Of a DNA stretch of 64,000 nt, positions 9,566-18,160 are shown piece by piece. Each line of letters starts with the position of its first letter. Position 1 is the stretch's first letter. A model generated the notes under the pieces. The model saw only the letters and a list, made by a program, of their open reading frames with translations. It was not told the origin of the DNA and ran no database searches. The DNA is from Arcicella rosea (GTDB lineage Bacteria; Bacteroidota; Bacteroidia; Cytophagales; Spirosomataceae): NCBI RefSeq assembly GCF_040543805.1, contig NZ_JBEUMS010000002.1:124001-188000 (forward strand), given 5' to 3'. The position numbers and the translations under genes are program-made.

Positions 9566-11148
9566 TGGGAAGCATTGTAGAACGCCTAACCATTTTAGAT
9601 TATAGCATCGTTGTTGCCTACTTGGTGATATTGATTGTTATTGGTTACCGAGCAAGTTTTTCAGACAAATCTGATAAAGAAGAAACCTTATTTTTAGCCA
9701 ATAAATCTTTGGGTTGGTCAAGCATTGGCTTTAATATGTGGGGGACAAATGTGGGACCATCTATGTTACTTGCCTTTGCCAGTATCGGTTACAGTACTGG
9801 AATTGTAGCCGTTAATTTTGATTGGTACGCTTTTGTCTTTTTGTTTTTGCTGGCAATTGTTTTTGCTCCAAAATACTTAGCTGCAAATGTAAGTACCATG
9901 CCTGAATTCATGGGAAAACGCTATGGCGATTCTACCCAAACAATTTTAGCTTGGTATGCTTTGATAAAAATTTTAATCTCTTGGTTATCATTAGGCTTGT
10001 TCGCTGGTGGGTTTTTAGTAAGACAAATCTTGGGCATTCCGATGTGGCAATCAGTGATTGTTTTGGTATTGTTTGCTGGACTTTTTGCTTTTGCAGGCGG
10101 ACTCAAAGCCATTGCTAAAGTAAATGTTTTCCAAATGATTTTACTGATTGCAGTTTCACTGACGCTTACTGTTTTGGGTGTTATTAAAGTCGGTGGAATT
10201 TCCAAAGTATATCACAGCGTTCCTGCTGATTATTGGACATTGATTCATCCTGCAAGCGACCCAAAATATCCTTGGTACGCCATTTTATTAGGCTACCCAG
10301 TAGCTGCAGTGGCTTTTTTCTGTACCGACCAAGCAATGGTTCAATCGGTATTAGGTGCGAAAAATTTGGAGCAAGGTCAATTAGGCGTAAACTTTATCGC
10401 TTGGCTTAAAATACTTTCTTTGCCTTTATTTATCCTGACAGGAATTTTATGCTACATACTTTTCCCGAATTTAAAAGACCCATCTGAAGCTTATATGACG
10501 ATGGTGACGAATCTTTTCCCGCCCGGCATGAATGGTTTGGTCATCGTTGTACTGATTGCAGTACTTGTCGGAACGATTGGTTCTTCTTTAAATTCTTTAA
10601 GTACCGTTTTTACGATGGATGTGTATTTGAAGAAAATCAATCCTCAGGCTACCAATAATGAAATTATCAGGGTTGGTCGTATGACGGTAATTGCGGGTTG
10701 TTTTTTTGCTATCATGATGGCTTTGGCAATTGATAGTATCAAAGGCTTGAATTTATTCGATGTTTTTCAATCGGTTTTGGGCTTTATTGCGCCACCTTTA
10801 GCTGTTGTTTTTTTATTGACTGTTTTCTGGAAAAGAACTACCAAGAAAGCAGTAAACTTCATTCTCTCGGCAGGCTCAGTCTTTAGTTTGGGTGTAGGAG
10901 TAATGTATCTCTGGGTTTTTACGCCTGATAAATATCCTATTTGGCCACATTATCTATTACTTTCTTTTTTCATTTTTGCTTTCTTAGCAGTGTTGGCGAT
11001 GATTATTTCATTGTTAGACAAAGCACCAACCGTTTATTTGGCAACTTTAGAGGAACAAAATAGCATTGAAAAACCAAGTAAAAAAGTATGGATTTCGTGG
11101 CTTTTATTAACGATTGTCATGATTGGACTTTACCTTTTTTTTAACTAA
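9565..11148 (+). CDS. Sodium:solute symporter (SSS family)
   Basis: 527 aa integral membrane protein with about 13-14 hydrophobic segments. The start LDYSIVVAYLVILIVIGY and the following FFLANKSLGWSSIGF-like region match the SSS fold (SGLT/PutP/NanT relatives). It likely brings the released sugar into the cytoplasm using the sodium gradient. The start overlaps the upstream oxidoreductase stop by one base, which couples uptake to oxidation. A second SSS gene lies at 24.7 kb. The substrate is unknown; rhamnose, fucose or a derived acid are the best guesses from the enzymes around it. Confidence 0.9.
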   Translation: MGSIVERLTILDYSIVVAYLVILIVIGYRASFSDKSDKEETLFLANKSLGWSSIGFNMWGTNVGPSMLLAFASIGYSTGIVAVNFDWYAFVFLFLLAIVFAPKYLAANVSTMPEFMGKRYGDSTQTILAWYALIKILISWLSLGLFAGGFLVRQILGIPMWQSVIVLVLFAGLFAFAGGLKAIAKVNVFQMILLIAVSLTLTVLGVIKVGGISKVYHSVPADYWTLIHPASDPKYPWYAILLGYPVAAVAFFCTDQAMVQSVLGAKNLEQGQLGVNFIAWLKILSLPLFILTGILCYILFPNLKDPSEAYMTMVTNLFPPGMNGLVIVVLIAVLVGTIGSSLNSLSTVFTMDVYLKKINPQATNNEIIRVGRMTVIAGCFFAIMMALAIDSIKGLNLFDVFQSVLGFIAPPLAVVFLLTVFWKRTTKKAVNFILSAGSVFSLGVGVMYLWVFTPDKYPIWPHYLLLSFFIFAFLAVLAMIISLLDKAPTVYLATLEEQNSIEKPSKKVWISWLLLTIVMIGLYLFFN

Positions 11149-11166
11149 TGAAAATTCAATTTTAAA

Positions 11167-13359
11167 ATGATGAAAATACTTTCCACAAAAATCTCATTGA
11201 AAACAAAGCTGCTGGCAGTCTTGACTTTCCTGTCTTTTTGTTCACCTACTTTGGCTCAAAATCAAGCTACTTGGATTTGGTATCCTGGTGATTTTGAAGT
11301 TTGGTTGAGTAACAAAATGCAAAACAGAAGAACAGAACGTGGTTCGTTTTTCCCGCCATTTTGGAAATTGGACAGTCATTATAATTTAGTTGATTTTCAT
11401 AAAGATTTTGATTTGCCCGTTGCTGAAGAAGTTTTATTGACTGTAGAAGGACAATTCAATGTAAAAATTGATGGAAAAGCAATTGCTGGTTTTCCGAAAA
11501 AAATCACTGTACCTGCTGGAAAACATAGAGTTAGTTTAAAAGTATTTTGTCAAGACCGTGTTCCTGCCATTTTTGTGCAAGGCAAAAAAGTGGTTTCAGA
11601 TGCTTCTTGGCTCGTTACTTTTGAAGACAAAGAATGGATTGATGAAACAGGAAAAGCTTCTGACCAATCTGGTACAAAATGGCTCAATGCAGGTTTCTGG
11701 AATTTTAACTCGGCTTTAACGCCTCCTTCAAAATTCAAATTAGACACTAAAATTCAACAAGCTGTAAAAACAGAAAGAAAGTCACAAAGTCTTTTATTGG
11801 ACTTTGGCAAAGAGACTTTTGGTTTTATCAAATTGCAAGGTTTAAAAGGAAAAGGGAAACTAAAAATTTACTACGGAGAATCTAAAGAAGAAGCTTTGGC
11901 GACTGAAACTTGCGAAACTTTAGACGAAATTGAAGTAAATGAAGCCAATAAAAAAGATATGACGATGGAGCTTTCAAAAGCTTTTCGTTTTGTAAATGTG
12001 CAATTTGAGGCTGGCGTTTCGCTTGATGGAGTATCGATGTTGTATGAGTTTTTACCTGTAGCCGACCGTGGCGGTTTCCGTTGTTCTGACGAACAAATCA
12101 ATAAAATTTATGATGTTTCAAACTATACTTTTCATTTGAATACTCGTGAGTTTTTCATTGACGGAATCAAACGTGACCGCTGGATTTGGTCGGGCGATGC
12201 TTATCAAAGTTATTTGATGAACTATTATTTATTGTTCGATTCTCCTTCGGTTACTCGTACTTTATTGGCACTCAGAGGAAAAGACCCCGTGACAAGTCAC
12301 ATCAATACCATCATGGATTATACCTTTTATTGGTTTATCGGCATCAACGATTATTATCAATATACGGGCGATAAAACTTTTATTCAACAGTTTTATCCAA
12401 GAATGCAAAGTTTGATGGATTACTGTTTGTCAAGAAGAAACAGCAATGGAATGATGGAAGGCTTAACGGGCGATTGGGTTTTTATCGACTGGGCAGAAGG
12501 TTTAAGTAAAAAAGGAGAAGTAAGTTTTGAGCAATTGCTTTTGGCGAGAAGTTTAGAAACAATGGCAACTTGTGCCAATATTGTGAACGATACCAAAAAT
12601 GAAGAAAAGTACAAACAATTGGCAACGGAGCTAAAAGCAAAGCTTTTCACCAATTATTGGAACAACGAAAAACATGCTTTGGTACATAGCCGAGTGGATG
12701 GAAAGCAAACCGAAAATGTAACTCGTTATGCCAATATGTTTGCAATTTTCTTTAATTATCTCGACGAAGCTAAAAAACAAGATGTTAAAACACATGTACT
12801 TTTGAACGATAAAATTCAGAAAATTACAACACCGTATATGCGTTTTTATGAGTTAGAAGCACTTTGTGCTTTGGGCGAACAAAGTTATGTATTAAAAGAA
12901 ATGAAAGATTATTGGGGCGGGATGTTGAATTTAGGCGCTACTTCTTTCTGGGAAGAATACAATCCTACCAAAAAAGGGGATGAACATTATGCCATGTATG
13001 GTCGTCCGTTTGGGAAAAGCCTTTGTCATGCTTGGGGCGCAAGTCCTATCTATTTGTTAGGAAAATATTTCTTAGGTGTAAAACCTACTTCTGCCGCATA
13101 TAAAACCTATTTAGTAGAACCACAATTAGGCGGTTTGCAATGGATGGAAGGAAAAGTTCCAACACCCGATGGCGATGTAAAAGTGTATTGTAGCACGCAG
13201 CAAATCAAAGTAACTGGTGTAGCTGGAGTTGGAACTTTAAGGTTTAAAAGTAAAATAAAGCCAAGCAGTAAAGATGGAGAAATCAAAGCTTTGGCAAATG
13301 ATTTATATGAGTTAACGCTTGAAAAAGGCAAGACTTACGAAGTATTTTATGGGTTATAA
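11167..13359 (+). CDS. GH78-like alpha-L-rhamnosidase family protein (variant active-site motif)
   Basis: 730 aa with a signal peptide (about 1-31, ending LAQ). Beta domains fill the first 300 residues and an (alpha/alpha)6 barrel follows. The GH78 motif is present in the form DGIKRDRWIWSGD (D332, D337, D344). Compared with DCPQRNERQPWLGD in the first gene of the window, the usual acid Glu is replaced, and D337 sits one place earlier. The second motif reads GATSFWEEY. This is either a divergent rhamnosidase or a family member with another specificity. It lies 18 bp after the symporter and is followed by a strong intrinsic terminator, so it probably ends the first transcription unit. Confidence 0.85.
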   Translation: MMKILSTKISLKTKLLAVLTFLSFCSPTLAQNQATWIWYPGDFEVWLSNKMQNRRTERGSFFPPFWKLDSHYNLVDFHKDFDLPVAEEVLLTVEGQFNVKIDGKAIAGFPKKITVPAGKHRVSLKVFCQDRVPAIFVQGKKVVSDASWLVTFEDKEWIDETGKASDQSGTKWLNAGFWNFNSALTPPSKFKLDTKIQQAVKTERKSQSLLLDFGKETFGFIKLQGLKGKGKLKIYYGESKEEALATETCETLDEIEVNEANKKDMTMELSKAFRFVNVQFEAGVSLDGVSMLYEFLPVADRGGFRCSDEQINKIYDVSNYTFHLNTREFFIDGIKRDRWIWSGDAYQSYLMNYYLLFDSPSVTRTLLALRGKDPVTSHINTIMDYTFYWFIGINDYYQYTGDKTFIQQFYPRMQSLMDYCLSRRNSNGMMEGLTGDWVFIDWAEGLSKKGEVSFEQLLLARSLETMATCANIVNDTKNEEKYKQLATELKAKLFTNYWNNEKHALVHSRVDGKQTENVTRYANMFAIFFNYLDEAKKQDVKTHVLLNDKIQKITTPYMRFYELEALCALGEQSYVLKEMKDYWGGMLNLGATSFWEEYNPTKKGDEHYAMYGRPFGKSLCHAWGASPIYLLGKYFLGVKPTSAAYKTYLVEPQLGGLQWMEGKVPTPDGDVKVYCSTQQIKVTGVAGVGTLRFKSKIKPSSKDGEIKALANDLYELTLEKGKTYEVFYGL

Positions 13360-13377
13360 TATTTAGGAATATTGATT

Positions 13378-13407
13378 AAAAACGGACGAATTTTCGTCCG
13401 TTTTTTT
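13378..13407 (+). terminator. Intrinsic terminator after the first glycan operon
   Basis: A perfect 13-bp stem (AAAAACGGACGAA, 13378-13390, with TTCGTCCGTTTTT at 13393-13405) runs into a T tract. It starts 18 bp after the stop of the GH78-like gene. Confidence 0.9.
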
Positions 13408-13681
13408 ATTGTCAATGCCCAATAGAAATACTTCAATTGAATATTTGTGCTTGAAAGTTCTTTCTTGATAGATTTGAAATCTTTTTATCAAAAAATCATT
13501 GTCATTTAGAAATGATAAAATTGTACAATAGTTAGAAAAAATGATAGAGTAAAAGCCCTAGCTTTAACAATAAATTTGTAACGTTATTTTGGGCAAGTTG
13601 AATTTTATTAATACTTTATTAGATTTTTCTTAAAAATACAAAAGCTCTCCAATCGTTTTATCAATACATCAACTCATTTCT
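13408..13681. other. Intergenic stretch with a possible -7 promoter element
   Basis: AT-rich leader before the next operon, with no ORF. TAAATTTG at 13571-13578 matches the Bacteroidota -7 consensus TAnnTTTG and lies about 100 bp before the next start codon. I found no TTG at the proper -33 spacing, so the promoter call is weak. Confidence 0.35.
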
Positions 13682-16444
13682 ATGAATAAGTTTTTGAAAT
13701 ATATTATCCTTAACCTGCTCATTTGCTGTAGCTTTAGTGCGATAACATTCGCTGAGATAATTCCACAAAAAAAACGTTTAGCTACAATTTTAATAACGGA
13801 TTCTAGTCAAATTCGTATCAAATTTGGTGTAGAGAAACTTCGTTCGGCTTTAACAACTATTGGCTATGAAGTAAAGATTAAAGCTGTTTCAAATACAAAA
13901 GAAACGGGGAGTGTCATCGTCATAAGTACTTTATCTGATGAAAAGCTCCAAAATACTCTTTCTTTATACAATCTTGACAATAAAAAGGATTTAGGAAAAG
14001 AAGGATTTTCTATCTCAAAAGCAATCGATAAACCTATGTTGATTATTGGAAAAGATGCTTCTGGTGTTTTGTATGGTTGTTTGGAATTGGTGAATCAAAT
14101 TAAAGAAACAGGGAAATTATCCGAACAAATTAATATCAGCGAACAACCAGAAATGGTTTTGCGTGGTACTTGTATCGGTTTGCAGAAAACGACTTTATTG
14201 CCGGGAAGAGGAACTTACGAATATCCATACACGCCCGAAAGTTTTCCTTGGTTTTATGATAAAGCGATGTGGATTCAGTATTTGGACATGATGGTTGAAA
14301 ACCGCTATAATTCTTTGTACTTGTGGAATGGACATCCTTTTTCATCTTTAGTGAAATTAAAAGAGTATCCTTATGCGGTAGAAGTTGATGACGAAACTTT
14401 TAAAAAGAATGAAGATATTTTCCGTTTTCTAACCCAAGAAGCCGACAAAAGAGGCATTTGGGTGATTCAAATGTTTTACAATATTATCATTCCGAAACCT
14501 TTTGCTGAAAAACATAATCTTGAAACACAAGACCGCAACCGTCCGATTATTCCCATTATTGCAGATTATACTCGTAAATCTATCGCCGCTTTTGTTGAAA
14601 AATATCCAAATGTTGGCTTGCTGATTACTTTGGGGGAAGCCATGGAAGGCGTTGGTCAGGATGATGTTGATTGGTTTACGAAAACCATTATTCCGGGCGT
14701 GCAAGATGGTTTGAAGGCAATCGGACAAACGACAGAACCGCCGATTGTTTTGCGTGCACACGACACCGATGCACCAAGAGTAATGAAAGAAGCATTGCCA
14801 CTTTACAAGAATTTATTTACAATGGCAAAATTCAACGGAGAAGCCTTGACAACTTATACGCCAAGAGGTTCTTGGGCAGAATTGCATAGAAAACTCAGTA
14901 GAATCGGAACGGTTCATGTAGAAAATGTACATATTTTAGCCAATCTTGAGCCTTTCCGTTATAGCTCGCCCGATTTTATTCAGAAATCAGTTTTGGCAAT
15001 GCACAGTATTTATGAAGCTAATGCTTTGCACTTATATCCACAAGCGTCTTATTGGGATTGGCCATTTACGGCAGATAAAACTGACAAACGTTTATTGCAA
15101 ATTGACCGTGATTGGATGTGGTACAAAACTTGGGCAAGATACGCTTGGAATTCAAACAGAAAACGAGAAAATGAAGTAAATTATTGGGGAAAAGAATTAG
15201 CGAAAAAGTACGGCTTACCGCAAGAAAAAGCCAAAAATGTCTTGACAGCAATGGAAGAAACGGGAGAAATTTCTCCGAAATTACTTCGTCGTTATGGCAT
15301 TACAGATGGGAATCGCCAAACACTTACTTTAGGAATGTTGATGACACAATTCATTAATCCTTTCCGTTATGGTTTGTTTACAATGCTGTATGAATCGGAA
15401 GCACCAGAAGGCGAAATGATTATAGAATATGCTGAGAAAGAATGGAAAAATGAAAAGCACATTGGCGAAACGCCTGTAAGAGTAGCAGATGAAGTAGTAG
15501 CACATGGTAAAAAAGCCGTTGAAGCCATTGATAAAGCTGCCAAATTTGTCACCAAAGATAAAACAGAATTCGACCGTTTGAAAAATGATACTTATTGCTA
15601 TGATGCAATGGCGAATTTTTATGCAGAAAAAGTAAGAGCAAGTCTTTCGATACTTCGTTATAAATATTCAAACGATGTGAAGGATTTAGAAAAAGCTTTA
15701 CCGCTTTTACAAAGTAGTGTAAATCATTTTTCAGATTTAGTAAAATATACTAAAAATGCGTATTTGTATGCCAACAGCATGCAAACCAAACAGCGTAAAA
15801 TTCCGATGCGTGGTGTGGATGCTACTTTTATTCATTGGGAAGAAATGTTGCCAGTGTATCAAAAAGAATTAGCTCGTTTTAAGTTTTCAATTGATTCTCT
15901 GAAATCACAAAAAAATGTAATAGTAAAACAAGCTACACTTTTTGAAAGTGTAGATGTAAAAGTTTCTGCTGGTGTTGAAGGGTTTTATCAAAACGAAAAA
16001 GGACAGCAAGTATTCACAGATACTTTATCAGCAATTTCTGATTTAGCCATTCAATTAAAGCAATTAAAAGGCTTGAAATTTAACCGAGAAAAGCAACAAT
16101 CTGTTGGAACAAGTTTGACATTTACGACAACAGAGCCCGTAAAACTTTTAGTAGGCTTTTTTAATGATAAAAATCGTAAATTCTTGCAAGCACCTGAATT
16201 AGAAACAGATGCAAGTGCTAATGATTACGGTCAGTCGGAAATTAAGATTTCAAATGCAGTATTGATAGCAGGATTTCCAGCGGTAAATATTCATGCTTAC
16301 TCTTTCAAAGCTGGCACCCATACATTGAACTTAGGAAAAGGAGCTTGTTTGGTTGTAGGTTTTATGAAAGGGAATCAAGAAATCCCAATTTCAGATGCAG
16401 GTTTAGCAGGAAACAAGAAAAATATTGATTGGCTATTTGAGTAA
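13682..16444 (+). CDS. Putative glycoside hydrolase with GH67/GH20-type N-terminal domain
   Basis: 920 aa with a signal peptide (about 1-24, ending TFA). Residues about 30-150 form the small alpha/beta domain that precedes the barrel in GH67 alpha-glucuronidases and GH20 enzymes (SGVLYGCLELVNQIKETG is typical of its end). A TIM barrel follows (MMVENRYNSLYLWNGHPF, then VGLLITLGEAMEG), then a helical C-terminal half. Related Bacteroidota proteins have been labelled alpha-glucuronidase or alpha-galacturonidase, but I cannot choose between them. If it removes uronic acid, it would fit a rhamnose-uronic acid polymer such as rhamnogalacturonan or ulvan-type glycan. Confidence 0.7.
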   Translation: MNKFLKYIILNLLICCSFSAITFAEIIPQKKRLATILITDSSQIRIKFGVEKLRSALTTIGYEVKIKAVSNTKETGSVIVISTLSDEKLQNTLSLYNLDNKKDLGKEGFSISKAIDKPMLIIGKDASGVLYGCLELVNQIKETGKLSEQINISEQPEMVLRGTCIGLQKTTLLPGRGTYEYPYTPESFPWFYDKAMWIQYLDMMVENRYNSLYLWNGHPFSSLVKLKEYPYAVEVDDETFKKNEDIFRFLTQEADKRGIWVIQMFYNIIIPKPFAEKHNLETQDRNRPIIPIIADYTRKSIAAFVEKYPNVGLLITLGEAMEGVGQDDVDWFTKTIIPGVQDGLKAIGQTTEPPIVLRAHDTDAPRVMKEALPLYKNLFTMAKFNGEALTTYTPRGSWAELHRKLSRIGTVHVENVHILANLEPFRYSSPDFIQKSVLAMHSIYEANALHLYPQASYWDWPFTADKTDKRLLQIDRDWMWYKTWARYAWNSNRKRENEVNYWGKELAKKYGLPQEKAKNVLTAMEETGEISPKLLRRYGITDGNRQTLTLGMLMTQFINPFRYGLFTMLYESEAPEGEMIIEYAEKEWKNEKHIGETPVRVADEVVAHGKKAVEAIDKAAKFVTKDKTEFDRLKNDTYCYDAMANFYAEKVRASLSILRYKYSNDVKDLEKALPLLQSSVNHFSDLVKYTKNAYLYANSMQTKQRKIPMRGVDATFIHWEEMLPVYQKELARFKFSIDSLKSQKNVIVKQATLFESVDVKVSAGVEGFYQNEKGQQVFTDTLSAISDLAIQLKQLKGLKFNREKQQSVGTSLTFTTTEPVKLLVGFFNDKNRKFLQAPELETDASANDYGQSEIKISNAVLIAGFPAVNIHAYSFKAGTHTLNLGKGACLVVGFMKGNQEIPISDAGLAGNKKNIDWLFE

Positions 16445-16457
16445 TTAATCTAATCTC

Positions 16458-16490
16458 AAACCTATAAGGTTTCTAAAACCTTATAGGTTT
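16458..16490. repeat. 15-bp intergenic hairpin
   Basis: AAACCTATAAGGTTT at 16458-16472 and its exact reverse complement at 16476-16490, separated by 3 bases. There is no clear T tract after it, so it may be an RNA-stabilising or weak terminator hairpin between two co-oriented genes. Confidence 0.7.
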
Positions 16491-16504
16491 AAAAGGTTCA
16501 AATA

Positions 16505-18052
16505 ATGAAATATAAATCACATCTTATCTCCATACTTTTACTCTTTGTAATAAGTAATACTTTCGCCCAAAAAGCAAACATTTTATCGACAGATAAACTT
16601 AAAAACTTTGTCACAGAATTTAACGCCTCAGACGATGAAGCAGTCGTGAATTTTGTGCCAAATGCCCAATCTTTCGAATGGCTTTCACAGAATATTCCTT
16701 TGTTTGAATGTCCAGACTCTGTCATTCAAAAAGTATATTATTATCGTTGGTGGGCATTGCGCAAGCATCTCAAACAAACACCCGATGGCTTTATTTTTAC
16801 AGAATTTATCACCAAAGTAAATCACGCAGGTAAGCACAATGCCGTAAGTAGTGCGTTGGGACACCATATTTATGAAGGACGTTGGTTGCGTAATCAGCAA
16901 TATATCAATGAATATACTTCGTTCTGGTTAGATGTTGACCCGAAGCATACTGTTCAGCGTTTTCATGGTTTCAGTAGTTGGATTGACGATGCGGTTTACA
17001 ATCGTTATTTGGTCAATTTAGATAAAGCTTTTATCGAAAAAAATCTTTTGACATTAGAGGCCGATTACAGAAAATGGGAAGTAGAAAAGCAATTGCCTAA
17101 TCAGCTTTTCTATCAATTTGATGTAAAAGATGCGATGGAAGAATCTATCAGCGGTGGCAGAAAAGATAAAAATATTCGCCCGACCATCAATAGTTATATG
17201 TATGGAAATGCAAAAGCATTAGTGGCAATGGCGAAGTTGGCGCAGAATGATACTTTAGCTCAAAAATATGAAGCAAAAGCAATAGAACTTAGAAAATTGA
17301 CTATTGATAATCTTTGGGATCAAAAAGCTAGTTTCTTCAAAGTAAAACTTGAAAAGACAAATGGATTTTCGGATGCTCGTGAGGCGATTGGGTTTATTCC
17401 TTGGTACTTTAATTTGCCAGATGATAAAGCGAATGTCGCTAAAGCATGGAATCAACTGATTGATACAACGGGTTTTAAAGCACCTTGGGGACTTACTACT
17501 GCCGAACGTCGTCATCCATTATTTAGAACACACGGTTCTGGTCATGGTTGCGAATGGGACGGCCCACTTTGGCCTTATGCCACGACCCAAACTTTAAAAG
17601 GCTTATCGAATTTGTTAACAAATTATAAGAATCACGGAGCGATGAATGCTCAAGTTTTTTACGATGAATTACACAAATATGCCAATTCGCATCAAATGAA
17701 TGGCAAATTGTACTTGGGGGAATATCAGGATGAAAAAAATGGAGAATGGCTTAAAGGTGATAATCCAAGAAGTAAGTTTTATAATCACTCAAGCTTTGCA
17801 GATTTGATTATTAACGATTTGGTTGGATTAAAGCCAAGAGCAGATAATGTTCTTGAAATCAAGCCATTAATTTCTGAAAAACAATGGGATTGGTTTTGTT
17901 TAGACAACGTTTTTTATCACGGAAAAAACCTGACAATTCTTTGGGATAAAACGGGTAAAAAGTACGGAAAAGGGAAAGGTTTCATGGCATTTGTTGACGG
18001 AAAACAAATCGCTAAAGCTAAAAAATTAAAAGAATTGAAGGCGAGTTTATGA
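16505..18052 (+). CDS. MGH1-like glycoside hydrolase (six-hairpin, GH63/trehalase-like)
   Basis: 515 aa with a signal peptide (about 1-22, ending TFAQ). The body is an (alpha/alpha)6 barrel of the MGH1-like type. Visible hallmarks are HGFSSWIDDAVYNRY, with the acidic pair expected at the catalytic site, the GFIPWYFNLPD segment, and HGSGHGCEWDGPLWPYATTQ near the C-terminal side of the barrel. The family includes glucosidases and mannosylglycerate hydrolases, so the sugar cleaved cannot be named. It sits between the GH67/GH20-like gene and the GH95 gene, with hairpins on both sides. Confidence 0.8.
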   Translation: MKYKSHLISILLLFVISNTFAQKANILSTDKLKNFVTEFNASDDEAVVNFVPNAQSFEWLSQNIPLFECPDSVIQKVYYYRWWALRKHLKQTPDGFIFTEFITKVNHAGKHNAVSSALGHHIYEGRWLRNQQYINEYTSFWLDVDPKHTVQRFHGFSSWIDDAVYNRYLVNLDKAFIEKNLLTLEADYRKWEVEKQLPNQLFYQFDVKDAMEESISGGRKDKNIRPTINSYMYGNAKALVAMAKLAQNDTLAQKYEAKAIELRKLTIDNLWDQKASFFKVKLEKTNGFSDAREAIGFIPWYFNLPDDKANVAKAWNQLIDTTGFKAPWGLTTAERRHPLFRTHGSGHGCEWDGPLWPYATTQTLKGLSNLLTNYKNHGAMNAQVFYDELHKYANSHQMNGKLYLGEYQDEKNGEWLKGDNPRSKFYNHSSFADLIINDLVGLKPRADNVLEIKPLISEKQWDWFCLDNVFYHGKNLTILWDKTGKKYGKGKGFMAFVDGKQIAKAKKLKELKASL

Positions 18053-18113
18053 GTTCATGAGTTTATGGTTTATGAGTAGATTTTATTTACTCATAAACCT
18101 TAAACTCATGAAC
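18053..18113 (+). terminator. Long imperfect hairpin followed by T5
   Basis: Arms 18053-18078 and 18088-18113 pair over 26 positions with a single T-T mismatch and a 9-base loop; TTTTT follows at 18114-18118. The arm begins one base after the upstream stop codon. Each arm is itself built from the related words TCATGAGTTTA and TTATGAGTA, and further copies of ACTCATAA occur up to 18150. It could act as a terminator or as an mRNA processing site before the GH95 gene. Confidence 0.75.
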
Positions 18114-18160
18114 TTTTTACTCATAAATCCTAAACTCATAGACTCACAAACGCAGAACTC

